Positions 8,532 through 17,464 of a stretch of DNA of 64,000 bases are shown piece by piece; positions within the stretch are counted from its first letter, which is position 1; each line of letters opens with the position of its first letter. The stretch is taken from NCBI RefSeq assembly GCF_000372525.1, contig NZ_AQUR01000096.1:91096-155095 (forward strand). The letters are read 5' to 3'. Made by a program: the position numbers and the translations under genes. This DNA comes from Cupriavidus neocaledonicus. GTDB taxonomy: Bacteria > Pseudomonadota > Gammaproteobacteria > Burkholderiales > Burkholderiaceae. Below the pieces are notes generated by a model. That model saw nothing but the letters and a program-made list of their open reading frames with translations, did not search any database and was not told the DNA's origin.

Positions 8532-9365
8532 TCAGAGCATTTCCAGCGGCGCCGGGCCGTCCGGCGGCGGGAAGATGCGGTCGATCCCGGCCAGCTGCGC
8601 CGGCGACAGCGTCTTCGACAGCGCCTCCAGGTTTTCCTGCAGGCGCTCGCGCCGGCTGGTCTTGGGGATGGCGATGATGCCGTCCTGCGCCAGCAGCCAG
8701 GCCAGCGCCGCCTGTGCCGCGCTCATGCCGTGGTCGCGCGCGAAGCGCTTGAGTCCGGGATGGCCCAGCAGGCGCGACTGCTCGATCGGCGAATAGGCCA
8801 TCACCGGCACGCCGCGCTGGCGCAGCCAGGGCAACAGGTCCCACTCGATGCCGCGCCGGCCCAGGTTGTACAGCAGCTGGTTGGTGGCCACCCGGCTGCC
8901 GCCCGGCGTGTCCCACAATTCCTGCATATCGGACAGGTCCAGGTTGCTGACGCCCCAGTGGCGGATCTTGCCGTCGCGCTGCAGCGCCTCCATGGCCTGC
9001 ACGGTTTCTTCCAGCGGCACGCCGCCGCGCCAGTGCAGCAGGTAGAGGTCGATGCGGTCGGTGCCCAGCCGCTTCAGGCTGCGCTCGCAGGCCTGCACGG
9101 TGCCGCGCCGGCTGGCGTTGAACGGGTAGACCTTGCTGACCAGGAAGGCCTGGTCGCGCCGGCCGGCGATGGCCTCGCCGATCATGGCCTCGGACTGGCC
9201 TTCGCCGTACATCTCGGCGGTGTCGATCAGGCGCAGGCCCAGGTCCAGCCCCAGGCGCAGCGTGGCAATCTCTTCGGCCCGCGCGGCGGGGGACTCGCCC
9301 ATATTCCAGGTGCCCATGCCGAGCGCCGGGACGCGCTCGCCGTCGGGCAGGGTGACTTGCTTCAT
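8532..9365 (-). CDS. aldo/keto reductase
   Basis: 277 aa (beta/alpha)8 NADPH-dependent oxidoreductase from the ATG at 9365. The full catalytic tetrad is visible: D48 and Y53 in IDTAEMYGEGQSE, K78 in LVSKVYP and H111 in LLHWRGG. The SNLD motif and the C-terminal AIPKTSRRERLQENL segment that grips the NADP 2'-phosphate are present. It probably reduces small aldehydes or ketones, substrate unknown. An in-frame start at 9437 would add only a non-conserved leader. Confidence 0.92.
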   Translation of the reverse strand: MKQVTLPDGERVPALGMGTWNMGESPAARAEEIATLRLGLDLGLRLIDTAEMYGEGQSEAMIGEAIAGRRDQAFLVSKVYPFNASRRGTVQACERSLKRLGTDRIDLYLLHWRGGVPLEETVQAMEALQRDGKIRHWGVSNLDLSDMQELWDTPGGSRVATNQLLYNLGRRGIEWDLLPWLRQRGVPVMAYSPIEQSRLLGHPGLKRFARDHGMSAAQAALAWLLAQDGIIAIPKTSRRERLQENLEALSKTLSPAQLAGIDRIFPPPDGPAPLEML

Positions 9366-9465
9366 CGCTTGGCTTCCAGGTTGGCCGGGGTCGGGCGCCC
9401 GTCGGCACCCAACCACACTAGTTAACAACACCGGCAATGTACAACCCGCGCGGGCACGGAATGCT

Positions 9466-10857
9466 TCAAACCAGTCCGGTCAGAAAATACAGCGCGATGA
9501 CGAAGAATACCGCGCCAGTCTTGATCAGCGTGACGGCGAAGATGTCGCGGTAGGACTCGCGATGCGTCAGGCCGGTCACCGCCAGCAGCGTGATCACGGC
9601 GCCGTTGTGCGGCAGCGTGTCCATGCCGCCGCTGGCCATCGACACCACGCGGTGCAGCACCTCCAGCGGGATCTGCATCGCCTGCGCGCCGGCGATGAAG
9701 CATTGCGACATCGCCGCCAGGGCAATGCTCATGCCGCCCGAGGCCGAGCCGGTGATGCCGGCCAGCGTGCTGACCGAGACCGCGGCATTGACCAGCGGGT
9801 TGGGGATGGCGCGCAGCGCCTCGCTGACCACCAGGAAGCCCGGCAGCGCCGCGATCACGCCGCCGAAGCCGTATTCCGACGCGGTGTTCATCGACGCCAG
9901 CAGCGCGCCGCCGACTGCGCCCTTGGTGCCCTCGGCAAAGCGCTCGCGCAGGGCGCCGAAGGCGGTCACCAGCACTACCGCGATGCCCAGCAGCAGCGCG
10001 CCTTCCACCGCCCAGATCGCGGTAACGCTGGCAATCTTGGTCTCGACCGGCCTGGCCAGGCCCGGCAGCGCCACGCTGTTGGATTCGCCGTACCACAGCG
10101 GGATCATCCGCGTCAGCCAGAAATTGGCCACGCCCACCACCACCAGCGGCAGCAGCGCCAGCAGCGGGTGCGGCAGCTTGCCGGCCTGGCTGCGCTCGGG
10201 CTCGTTGCGCAGGTTGGTGCCGTAGCCCTCGCCGCGCGCGGCGGCGGCGCGCCGGCGCCATTCCAGGTAGCTCAGGCCGACCACCAGGATAAACAGCGAG
10301 CCGGCCACGCCCAGCACCGGCGCGGCCCACGAGGTGGTGTTGAAGAAGTTGGTGGGGATGATGTTCTGGATCTGCGGGGTCCCCGGCAGCGAATCCATGG
10401 TGAACGAGAACGCGCCCAGCGCGATCGCGCCCGGCATCAGCCGCTTGGGTATGTTGCTCTGGCGATACAGCTCGGCGGCAAACGGGTAGACCGCGAACAC
10501 CACCACGAACAGCGACACGCCGCCATAGGTCAGCAGCGCGCATACCGTGACGATCACCGCGTTGGCGCGCGCACGCCCGATATAGCGGATCGCCGCGGCG
10601 ACGATGGACTCGGAAAAGCCCGACAGCTCGACCACCTTGCCGAACACCGCGCCTAATAAGAAGACGGGGAAATACAGCTTCACGAAGCCGACCATCTTCT
10701 CCATGAAGATGCCGGTGAAGACCGGCGCCACCGCCGACGGGTCGGTCAGCAGCACCGCGGCCAGCGCGGCGACCGGCGCGAACAGGATCACGCTGTAGCC
10801 GCGGTAGGCGGCGAACATCAGGAAGGCAAGGGCTGCCAGTACGATCAGGAACGACAT
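9466..10857 (-). CDS. GntP-family permease
   Basis: 463 aa inner-membrane transporter with about a dozen hydrophobic helices, starting MSFLIVLAALAFLMFAAYRGYSV. The VTVCALLTYGGVSLFVVVFAVYPFA and SFTMDSLPGTPQIQNIIPTNFF segments and the SGGMDTLPHNGAVITLL signature near the C-terminus are typical of the GntP/CitM branch. That branch imports gluconate, beta-hydroxybutyrate or other organic acids by proton symport. Which substrate cannot be told. The gene stands alone, with a short gap to the aldo/keto reductase on the same strand. Confidence 0.9.
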   Translation of the reverse strand: MSFLIVLAALAFLMFAAYRGYSVILFAPVAALAAVLLTDPSAVAPVFTGIFMEKMVGFVKLYFPVFLLGAVFGKVVELSGFSESIVAAAIRYIGRARANAVIVTVCALLTYGGVSLFVVVFAVYPFAAELYRQSNIPKRLMPGAIALGAFSFTMDSLPGTPQIQNIIPTNFFNTTSWAAPVLGVAGSLFILVVGLSYLEWRRRAAAARGEGYGTNLRNEPERSQAGKLPHPLLALLPLVVVGVANFWLTRMIPLWYGESNSVALPGLARPVETKIASVTAIWAVEGALLLGIAVVLVTAFGALRERFAEGTKGAVGGALLASMNTASEYGFGGVIAALPGFLVVSEALRAIPNPLVNAAVSVSTLAGITGSASGGMSIALAAMSQCFIAGAQAMQIPLEVLHRVVSMASGGMDTLPHNGAVITLLAVTGLTHRESYRDIFAVTLIKTGAVFFVIALYFLTGLV

Positions 10858-11060
10858 CGGATCTCCTTCAGGGTTGCCTTCTCCTGAGGTGCGGTCCGTT
10901 GCCGCGCGGGGGGCCTGCGCTTGTGGCGCTTTGTCGCTTGCTGTGCGTCAGGAAAAGGGATCAGCCGGCGACTGTGCCACAGCTTGGCCGGCGGCGAAAC
11001 CTCGCGGCGCGCCGCCGGTCGCAACGGTGGCGGCGGCCGGCATGAAGGAGCAGGGCAGGT

Positions 11061-11453
11061 TCACCGGTGCTGGTGGCGATACTCCTGCGTGCGCCCGCCA
11101 TAGCCATAGGCCGCGGCGCGGGCGTCGATCACGTGGACGTAGGAGACCGGATGCAGGTTGCCCAGCAGCCCGGACATGGTCTCGAACACGGCCGCGATGA
11201 ACTCCGCCTTCTCCGCCTTGGTGTTGGTTTCGTCGGTCACGCTGATGTCCAGGTGGAAGGCATTGCGGCCCTGCTCGGACAGCGGCGTGTCGGCGATGAT
11301 CCAGCTGTCGTGCGGGATGTACTGGACCGTTACGGCGATGACGTCGCGCTGCTTGCCGAGCACGCGCTCGGTCAGGTCGGCGATGGCCCTGGCGCTGCGG
11401 CGGGTGAGGTCGGCATCGGGTTGGCCGGACAGGTGCAGGACGATGTGGGGCAT
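11061..11453 (-). CDS. 4-oxalocrotonate tautomerase-superfamily protein
   Basis: 130 aa. It begins MPHIVLHLSGQ, so removal of Met exposes the catalytic Pro1 of the tautomerase superfamily. The length suits the longer branch (tautomerase or malonate-semialdehyde-decarboxylase-like) rather than the 62-aa 4-OT. HDSWIIADTPLSEQGRNAFHLDISV and ETNTKAEKAEFIAAVFETM match that branch. Divergent from a LysR regulator 131 bp away, a layout that usually means the regulator controls it. Natural substrate unknown. Confidence 0.85.
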   Translation of the reverse strand: MPHIVLHLSGQPDADLTRRSARAIADLTERVLGKQRDVIAVTVQYIPHDSWIIADTPLSEQGRNAFHLDISVTDETNTKAEKAEFIAAVFETMSGLLGNLHPVSYVHVIDARAAAYGYGGRTQEYRHQHR

Positions 11454-11584
11454 GGCGGGCTCCTTGGGTTTGAGCGGGTGGGTGAAGCCATGGTAGGGCG
11501 TGGTGTAATATCGGAAAAGCGGGAATAACCGATACCTTCCATCGGATCTGCCGAAATCATTCCAACCCTGTCCGGAGGCTTGCC

Positions 11585-12457
11585 ATGCGTGGCTTCGACA
11601 CCGACCAGTTGCGTACCTTCGTGACGGTTGCCGACAGCGGCAGCCTGTCGGCCGCGGCGCCCCGGCTGTTCCTGTCGCAGTCGTCGGTCAGCGAGCAGCT
11701 GCGCAAGCTGGAAGAGCGCGCCGGCGTGCCGCTGCTGACGCGCGGCCGCCACGGCGCGCAGCCGACGCCGGCCGGGCAGCGGCTGCTGGCGCACGCGCGT
11801 CGCATCCTCGACCTGAACGAGCTGGCCTTGCAGGAGTTGCGCGGCCACGCGCTGGAAGGCGAGCTGCGCCTGGCGGTGACCGACTATTTCCGTCCCGGCG
11901 AGATTGCCGGCATGCTGCGGCGCCTGCGCGAGCGCTATCCCTACCTGCGCCTGCACGTGACGGTGATGAAGAGCGCGGCGATCGATGCCGCCGCCGCGCG
12001 CGACACCTTCGATATCGGCCTGAGCATGCGCCTGCCCGGCACGCGCGCGCCGGCCGCGCGCGGCACCGTGCTGCGTCGCGAGCCGCTCGCCTGGGTCGCC
12101 GCGCCGGCCGAGGCCGACAGCCTGCCCGCAACGCTGCCATTGGTGCTGCTGCCCGATACTTGCTCGCTGCACCAGTACGTGGTGCAGCGGCTGCTGCGCA
12201 AGCGGGTGTCGTTCGAGATCGCGCACTCCGCGTCCGGCGTGGCGGGGCTGCACCTGGCGCTGGCGGCGGGGCTGGGCGTGTCCTGCCTGAACGCATCGGC
12301 GATCGGGCCGGGCGTGGCACCGCTGGATGCCGCCACCATCGCGCGTCTGGGGCTGCCGCGGCTGCCGGAGGCGGAGTTCTTCCTGCTGCCGGCGCGGCGC
12401 GGCGAGTCGGCCTTCATTGCGGAAGCGCGCGATGCGCTGGCCGCACAACTGGCCTAG
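11585..12457 (+). CDS. LysR-type transcriptional regulator
   Basis: 290 aa. N-terminal winged HTH (about 4-63: FDTDQLRTFVTVADSGSLSAAAPRLFLSQSSVSEQLRKLEERAG) followed by a periplasmic-binding-fold effector domain. GDS-type variation in the HTH is normal for the family. It faces the tautomerase gene, so autoregulation and control of that gene are the default expectation. The effector is unknown. Confidence 0.92.
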   Translation: MRGFDTDQLRTFVTVADSGSLSAAAPRLFLSQSSVSEQLRKLEERAGVPLLTRGRHGAQPTPAGQRLLAHARRILDLNELALQELRGHALEGELRLAVTDYFRPGEIAGMLRRLRERYPYLRLHVTVMKSAAIDAAAARDTFDIGLSMRLPGTRAPAARGTVLRREPLAWVAAPAEADSLPATLPLVLLPDTCSLHQYVVQRLLRKRVSFEIAHSASGVAGLHLALAAGLGVSCLNASAIGPGVAPLDAATIARLGLPRLPEAEFFLLPARRGESAFIAEARDALAAQLA

Positions 12458-12544
12458 CCGGACCGCGCCAAAGTCAGAAAAGAATCACAAATCGGCCCAG
12501 GCGAGGGGGCCTGGTTGTGTTGAAAGCAACATATCTTGATTGGG

Positions 12545-12563
12545 AATAGGAATAATTCGCAAT
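12545..12563 (+). promoter_or_regulatory. candidate Fur-binding site upstream of the siderophore receptor
   Basis: The AT-rich stretch at 12545-12563 contains GAATAATTC, a perfect odd-length palindrome, inside a longer AATAGGAATAATTCGCAA. A related GATAATTCGC occurs at 12591-12600. Spacing to the receptor ATG (12637) is right for a promoter operator, and outer-membrane siderophore receptors are usually Fur-repressed. Match to the classic 19-bp Fur box is only partial. Confidence 0.45.
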
Positions 12564-12636
12564 CTCGTTGACCGTGACAATCGCGTAATCGATAATTCGC
12601 CCGCTTTTCCAAATTATTACAGTCGATTACAGGCCA

Positions 12637-14745
12637 ATGAGAATAAAACTTCACCCGATTTGTGCCGCGGTGGCGGGGAGCTTCGTTTTTCAACCGATGC
12701 TGGTGTGGGCACAGTCCGCGCCGGCGCCGACGCCGGCGCAGTTGCCGGAGGTCACCGTCAAGGCGGACGTCAGCCGTGAACTGGGCGCTGGCTACAACCC
12801 GCCCAATGCGGTCAGCGCGACCAAGACCGAAGCGCCGCTGCGCGACGTGCCGCAAACCGTCAACGTGGTCACCGCCGAGGTCATGCGCGACCAGCACGCC
12901 ACCTCGATGCAGGACGCGCTGAAGAACGTGCCCGGCGTGTCGTTCTCGCACGGCGACGGCCAGCGCGACCAGGTCTCGATCCGCGGCTTCACCGCCATCG
13001 CCGACCAGTTCGTCGACGGCATTCGCGACGATGCGCTGTACTTCCGCGACATGTCCAACGTCGACCGCGTCGAAGTCATCAAGGGACCGGCCGCGGTGCT
13101 ATACGGGCGCGGCTCGTCGGGCGGCCTGATCAACCGCGTGACCAAGAAGCCGGGCATCGACGTCACCGACTTCGCGCTCAGTTACGGCATGTGGGCCGAC
13201 CGCCGCGCCGAGGCCGACGTGGGCCGCGTGTTCGCCGACGGCGCCGCGGCGTTCCGCGTGACGGGCGCGGTAGAAAAGGCCAACAGCTACCGCTCGCAAC
13301 AGTTCCTGGACCGCGCGGCGATCGCGCCGTCGCTGGAGCTGCGCGTCGCGCCCGAGACCACCGTGCTGTTCCAGGCCGACTACCTGGAAGACCGCCGCGT
13401 GACCGACTTCGGCATCCCGGCTTACCGCGGGCGGCCGGTGGACGTGCCCGCGTCGCGCTACTACGGCGCGGCCAACGCGCGCGACGCCGACTACTCGCAG
13501 TCGCGTGTGTTCTCCGGCACCGCCACCATCAACCATCGCTTCAATGAGAACTGGTCGATCCGCAATGCCACGCGGTATTACCACTACTCGCTCGACCGCA
13601 ACAACACGCTGACCGCCGCGGTCAACGAAGCGACGCAACGGCTGACCATGAACCACGGCAATGTCCGCCGCGAGGAACATGGCTGGTTCAACCAGACCGA
13701 CCTGATCCAGAAGGCGACGATCTTCGGCACCAAGCACGAGATCCTGTACGGCATGGAGATCGGCCAGCAGAACAAGGACCAGATCAACAACACCAAGCCG
13801 GTGCCGGGTACCTTCGACCTGTTCAACCCGGTGCTGCCGGTGCTGCCGCGCCCGGCGCCAGGCAACCCGACCACCTCGAACCTGGGCATCTTCGATACGC
13901 TGGCGTTCTACACCCAGGACATGATCACCTTCAGCGAGCAGTGGAAGGCGCTGGTCGGGGTGCGCTACGACAACTTCCAGCAGGAGACCCGCAACCGCAT
14001 CGCCGGCCAGCGCGACCTGTCGCGCAGCGACTCCGCCTGGAGCCCGCGCGCCGGCCTGGTGTGGCAGCCGAGCAAGACCCAGTCGTACTACGTGTCGTGG
14101 AGCAAGTCGTTCCAGCCGTCGGGCGAGGCCTTTGCGCTGGCGGCCAACAATGCGGATCTCGGCCCGGAGAACACCACGAATACGGAAGTCGGCGCCAAGT
14201 ACGACTGGCTGAACGGCAAGGCCAGCACTACGATCTCGCTGTTCCGCCTGGAGCGCAGCAATATCAAGGTCGCCAACGCCACCAACACGGCGCTGCTGCC
14301 GATCGGCGAACAGCGCACCGACGGCGTGGAGCTCTCCGGCGCGGCCGAGCTGGGCAGCGGCTGGCGCATGCTGGCCGGCTACGCCTACCTGGACGCCACC
14401 ATCACCAAGTCCAGCGCCGCGCTGCAGGGCAAGCGCGCCACCATCACGCCACGCCACTCCGGCAACCTGTGGGTGACCAAGGACCTGGGCCACGGCTTCG
14501 GTGTCGGCCTCGGCGCCAACCTGGTGGGCGCGCGCTATGCCGACCCGCAGAACACCGTGACGCTGCCCGGCTACGTTACCGCCGACGCGATGGCCTGGTA
14601 CCGCCGCGGCGCCTTCGAGGCCCAGCTGAACGTGTACAACCTGTTCGACAAGGGCTACATCGTCTCGGCGCACGGCACCAATGCCAACCTGAACATGCCG
14701 GGCGCTCCGCGCAGCGTCATGGCCACCCTGCGCTATCGCATGTAA
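12637..14745 (+). CDS. TonB-dependent siderophore receptor
   Basis: 702 aa outer-membrane receptor. Signal peptide MRIKLHPICAAVAGSFVFQPMLVWA ends near 25. Plug domain about 45-170: EAPLRDVPQTVNVVTAEVMRDQ, VSIRGFTAIADQFVDGIRDDA, VEVIKGPAAVLYGRGSSGGLINRVTK. The rest is a 22-strand barrel ending YNLFDKGYIV and a C-terminal LRYRM. It belongs to the siderophore branch of TonB receptors and probably imports a ferric siderophore made by another organism, since no biosynthesis genes are near. It is followed by a strong terminator. Confidence 0.94.
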   Translation: MRIKLHPICAAVAGSFVFQPMLVWAQSAPAPTPAQLPEVTVKADVSRELGAGYNPPNAVSATKTEAPLRDVPQTVNVVTAEVMRDQHATSMQDALKNVPGVSFSHGDGQRDQVSIRGFTAIADQFVDGIRDDALYFRDMSNVDRVEVIKGPAAVLYGRGSSGGLINRVTKKPGIDVTDFALSYGMWADRRAEADVGRVFADGAAAFRVTGAVEKANSYRSQQFLDRAAIAPSLELRVAPETTVLFQADYLEDRRVTDFGIPAYRGRPVDVPASRYYGAANARDADYSQSRVFSGTATINHRFNENWSIRNATRYYHYSLDRNNTLTAAVNEATQRLTMNHGNVRREEHGWFNQTDLIQKATIFGTKHEILYGMEIGQQNKDQINNTKPVPGTFDLFNPVLPVLPRPAPGNPTTSNLGIFDTLAFYTQDMITFSEQWKALVGVRYDNFQQETRNRIAGQRDLSRSDSAWSPRAGLVWQPSKTQSYYVSWSKSFQPSGEAFALAANNADLGPENTTNTEVGAKYDWLNGKASTTISLFRLERSNIKVANATNTALLPIGEQRTDGVELSGAAELGSGWRMLAGYAYLDATITKSSAALQGKRATITPRHSGNLWVTKDLGHGFGVGLGANLVGARYADPQNTVTLPGYVTADAMAWYRRGAFEAQLNVYNLFDKGYIVSAHGTNANLNMPGAPRSVMATLRYRM

Positions 14746-14762
14746 AGCGCAGCATCGGGGAC

Positions 14763-14800
14763 AAAAAAACCGGGCGGTTCATCACCGCCCGGTTTTTTTT
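14763..14800. terminator. bidirectional Rho-independent terminator
   Basis: Stem ACCGGGCGGT / ACCGCCCGGT with a 5-nt loop, flanked by an A-run on the left and a T-run on the right. It can serve both the siderophore receptor (+) and the DUF2147 gene (-). Confidence 0.93.
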
Positions 14801-14870
14801 CGCCTGCTGTTTCTCCTTCGGCCCGGCACGCGACCGCATGCCCCGGAGAAACCCTGAGTGCCGGCCGCGC

Positions 14871-15335
14871 TCAGTGCTCGCGCTCCCAGGTCTGGGTGCG
14901 TCCGATCAGGCTGATGCCGATGAAGCCGCGCACGTTGAGCTTGTTGCCATCCTCGGTGAGCGACATCTTGCTCTTGTAGACCTTGCCGTTTTCCGGATCG
15001 AGGATCTCGCCGCCGCTCCACTCGTTGTCGCCGGTCTTGCGCAGGCCGGAGAGGATGGTCATGCCGATCAGCGGCTGGTCCTTGCGTGCGTCGGTGCACT
15101 TGTCGCACACCCGCGGCTTGCCGTCGCCGTCGACGAAACTCTTGAGCAGGCGTCCGCTGTAGACGCCGTTCTTCTCGGTGATCTCCACCAGCCCGCGCGG
15201 CTTGCCGGTGTTGTCGTCGATGGTCTTCCACGTGCCGCTGGGCGTGGCTTGCGCCAGCGCCGCGGCGCTGGCGAGCAGGGTGGCGGCAAGCACCGCGGCG
15301 CGCACCGTGGAAGCAATGAGGGAAGGGCTGCGCAT
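14871..15335 (-). CDS. DUF2147 domain-containing periplasmic protein
   Basis: 154 aa from the ATG at 15335, preceded by AAAGGAG. Signal peptide to about residue 28-30 (LASAAALAQA). The mature part matches the DUF2147 family: PSGTWKTIDDNTGKPRGLVEI, YSGRLLKSF, and GMTILSGLRKTGDNEWSGGEILDPENGKVYKSKM. CDKC is a possible disulfide or metal pair. These exported beta-barrel-like proteins are abundant in Burkholderiales and of unknown function. Convergent with the receptor. Confidence 0.85.
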   Translation of the reverse strand: MRSPSLIASTVRAAVLAATLLASAAALAQATPSGTWKTIDDNTGKPRGLVEITEKNGVYSGRLLKSFVDGDGKPRVCDKCTDARKDQPLIGMTILSGLRKTGDNEWSGGEILDPENGKVYKSKMSLTEDGNKLNVRGFIGISLIGRTQTWEREH

Positions 15336-16250
15336 GATGTCTCCTTTGAGGTCCGTAGCCACGCCAATCTACTGGCGCGGGCGCCGCGCCGCAATCCGGC
15401 GCGGCGTGGCGCACGCCGCTTCCCCGCCCCCGCCCGCTGCCCGCCAGGCCGCATGCAGCGGGCGTTTGCGGGTTTTTGTGGCGCAGCAAAACGCGCCTGC
15501 GCGCGGGCGCTGAAGCAATCCTCTAAGCGGACGTACGACACACCGCGCGGCAACTTCGCCGCACCTTCGCGAGGGCGCGCACGCATCCGCAAAGCGCGGC
15601 GCGCGCTCCGGATCGCGCGGCTCGACGCGTCGTCATCGCAGCGACTGCCGGAGTGTTGCCGCGATGCTTCGCTGTCGTCGCGGCTTGGCGCGATCGCAAC
15701 GCTGCGATGCCGCCGCGATGTCCTGGCGATGCCTTCGCGATGCCTTTGCGATGTTGCGTCGATGCAAACCGTTGCGTGCGCGCATCACTCGCGCGCGCGC
15801 TCGGCGATGGTGGCGCGCAGCGACCGACGCAGGTGTCGCCGAGCACCGAGCGCGGCGTCGCGCGTGCGCGCCGGGTCGAGTGTGTAAAGCATGCAGAGCG
15901 CGCGCCGGTGTTCGCCGCGCGCGCGAGTCCAAGCGTGCCGCCGCACCGTGCGATGCGCATCGCCCGCGTATCGGTGCATCGCCCGCAAAGCCTTTGTCCA
16001 TGCGGCTTTTCGGAAAGCGCGAGGACTCGCGGCGGCGCTCTCCGCAGTCGTCGCGCGCAGGTTGCGCGGCTTGTCATCGCTACGCGCGACGGTGTGTAAA
16101 AGCTGCGGCGCGCGCGCTCTGCGAAGCGGCGTCGCGCGGCGCGCGCGTGTGCGCGTGGTGGGTCCCGACACGGGCATGCGCGCGACGCGTTTCGATGTCG
16201 TCGGCAACGTCTTCGTGACGACGCGCGTGAGAACTAGTTGGAGCGATGCA
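15336..16250. other. gene-free low-complexity CG-rich region
   Basis: About 0.9 kb without a recognisable gene. From 15500 it is dominated by CGCG runs and by recurrent GCGATG / CGATGC words (densest 15655-15775). Stop codons are rare in every frame because of composition, so long Arg-, Ala- and Cys-rich frames exist on both strands, but none shows a domain, a good start or sensible codon use. I see no tRNA, IS end or clear terminator here. Confidence 0.6.
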
Positions 16251-16278
16251 TGCAGGCAAGTTTTTTTGCACTTTTTTC

Positions 16279-16307
16279 TTAACATCATCGTGCAAACGAA
16301 TTATGAT
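16279..16307 (+). promoter_or_regulatory. sigma-70-type promoter candidate leading to the histone H1-like gene
   Basis: TTAACA (16279-16284), a 17-bp spacer, then TATGAT (16302-16307), in a locally AT-rich island bounded by the inverted words TTGCAC (16267-16272) and GTGCAA (16290-16295). It is among the better matches to the sigma-70 consensus in the window. If used, it gives a leader of about 535 nt before the gene at 16851. Confidence 0.55.
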
Positions 16308-16313
16308 TCGCCT

Positions 16314-16850
16314 TGACAAGAGTCTCACTTCATTGCAGCGAAGCAGGAAGCAAGATGGAACCGAAAAGCGCGATGCGCGCTTCGATGCAATGACGAAGGT
16401 AGTAGCTGAGGAGCACGAGAACTTTGACGCAGACCAGGCCCGACCGGCTTCTTAAAACGCGTGCAGTCTCCCTTGGTCCATTAACGGGTTGGACCCGCTA
16501 CCACCGAATGAATGCCGCCTGCCGTGCGCGAGGCCAAGCCCGCACCGCAGGCCTGCTGTCCGATATCTCCTCATTTCTGGCCGCGCGCCGGCTCAACGGG
16601 CGGTGCGGGCTGATCGAATATTCCAGGGCGCGGCATGTGCCCGAGACCCGCTTGCGGTCTCGCGCCGGCCGCCAAGTCACCGCCATGGGCGGTGCCCCTG
16701 CAACCGAATTCATTAGCGTGCAGCAGTGGTCGGGCCGCACGCCGATGAATCGCTCGCTCGACTGGGGCCGCGCTGCTGTGGCGCGCCTCGGGTCGGTCGG
16801 GTCGCCAACTTAGGTCATTCGATATTCACTCTCTAGTGAAGGAGTTATCC
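16314..16850 (+). other. long structured leader of the histone H1-like gene, or a separate transcript
   Basis: No convincing protein gene. Several compact inverted repeats are visible: CGGGT/ACCCG (16485-16497), GAGACC/GGTCTC (16643-16661) and CACCGCC/GGCGGTG (16678-16694). A 129-codon frame at 16424-16813 has no recognisable domain and no ribosome site. The stretch ends in AAGGAG before the histone-like ATG. Either a 5' UTR or an unannotated RNA would fit. Confidence 0.45.
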
Positions 16851-17435
16851 ATGGCAACTGCTGCAAAGAAAAAGCCGGCGGCTAAGAAGGCCGCCAAGCC
16901 GGCCGCCAAGAAGGCTGCTGTGAAGAAGGTCGCCGCCAAGAAGGCTGCACCGGCCGCCAAGAAGGCAGCCGCCAAGAAGGCACCGGCCAAGAAGGCCGCG
17001 GTGAAGAAGGTCGCCGCCAAGAAGGCCGCGCCGGCCAAGAAGGCCGCCGCCAAGAAGGCAGCACCGGCCAAGAAGGCCGCGGTGAAGAAGGTCGCCGCCA
17101 AGAAGGCCGCACCGGCCAAGAAGGCCGCCGCCAAGAAGGCAGCACCGGCCAAGAAGGCCGCGGTGAAGAAGGTCGCCGCCAAGAAGGCCGCACCGGCCAA
17201 GAAGGCTGCTGCCACGAAGGCGCCCGCCAAGAAGGCCGCTGCCAAGAAGGCTGCACCGGCCAAGAAGGCTGCTGCGAAGAAGCCGGCCGCCAAGAAGGCT
17301 GCTGCCAAGAAGCCGGCTGCCAAGAAGGCCGCCGCCAAGCCTGCCGCGGCCCCTGCCGTTGCTCCCGCTTCGGCTGCCAAGACCGCGCTGAACCCGGCTG
17401 CTGCCTGGCCGTTCCCGACGGGCAACCGTCCGTAA
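16851..17435 (+). CDS. histone H1-like Lys/Ala/Pro-rich DNA-binding protein
   Basis: 194 aa from the ATG at 16851 with AAGGAG 7 nt upstream; an in-frame ATG five codons earlier lies before this ribosome site. Almost the whole protein consists of AAKK, APAKK and AVKKV modules, like the C-terminal domain of eukaryotic H1 and bacterial AlgP/HctB/BpH proteins. It should be disordered and bind DNA through lysines as a nucleoid-associated protein. The last 30 residues lose the repeat ([23 protein letters not shown]). It contains an 81-bp tandem repeat, so length may vary between strains. Confidence 0.92.
   Translation: MATAAKKKPAAKKAAKPAAKKAAVKKVAAKKAAPAAKKAAAKKAPAKKAAVKKVAAKKAAPAKKAAAKKAAPAKKAAVKKVAAKKAAPAKKAAAKKAAPAKKAAVKKVAAKKAAPAKKAAATKAPAKKAAAKKAAPAKKAAAKKPAAKKAAAKKPAAKKAAAKPAAAPAVAPASAAKTALNPAAAWPFPTGNRP
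16995..17225 (+). repeat. 81-bp in-frame tandem repeat in the histone H1-like gene
   Basis: Units start at 16995, 17076 and 17157, each beginning GCCGCGGTGAAGAAGGTC and encoding 27 residues ([16 protein letters not shown], then [11 protein letters not shown]). Units one and two are almost identical at the DNA level; the third diverges and is shortened after about 69 bp. Confidence 0.9.
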
Positions 17436-17464
17436 GCTGCGCCGCCACGGCGTGGACCTTACCC

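Noticed and set aside
15664..16218. Arg/Cys-rich 184-codon frame (+) and similar frames on the minus strand in the low-complexity region
   Set aside because: No ribosome site, no domain, extreme Arg/Cys content produced by CGCG/GCGATG repeats, and equally long frames exist on both strands.
16424..16813. 129-codon frame before the histone-like gene
   Set aside because: No recognisable domain or ribosome site, and it contains several hairpins; more likely a leader or RNA.
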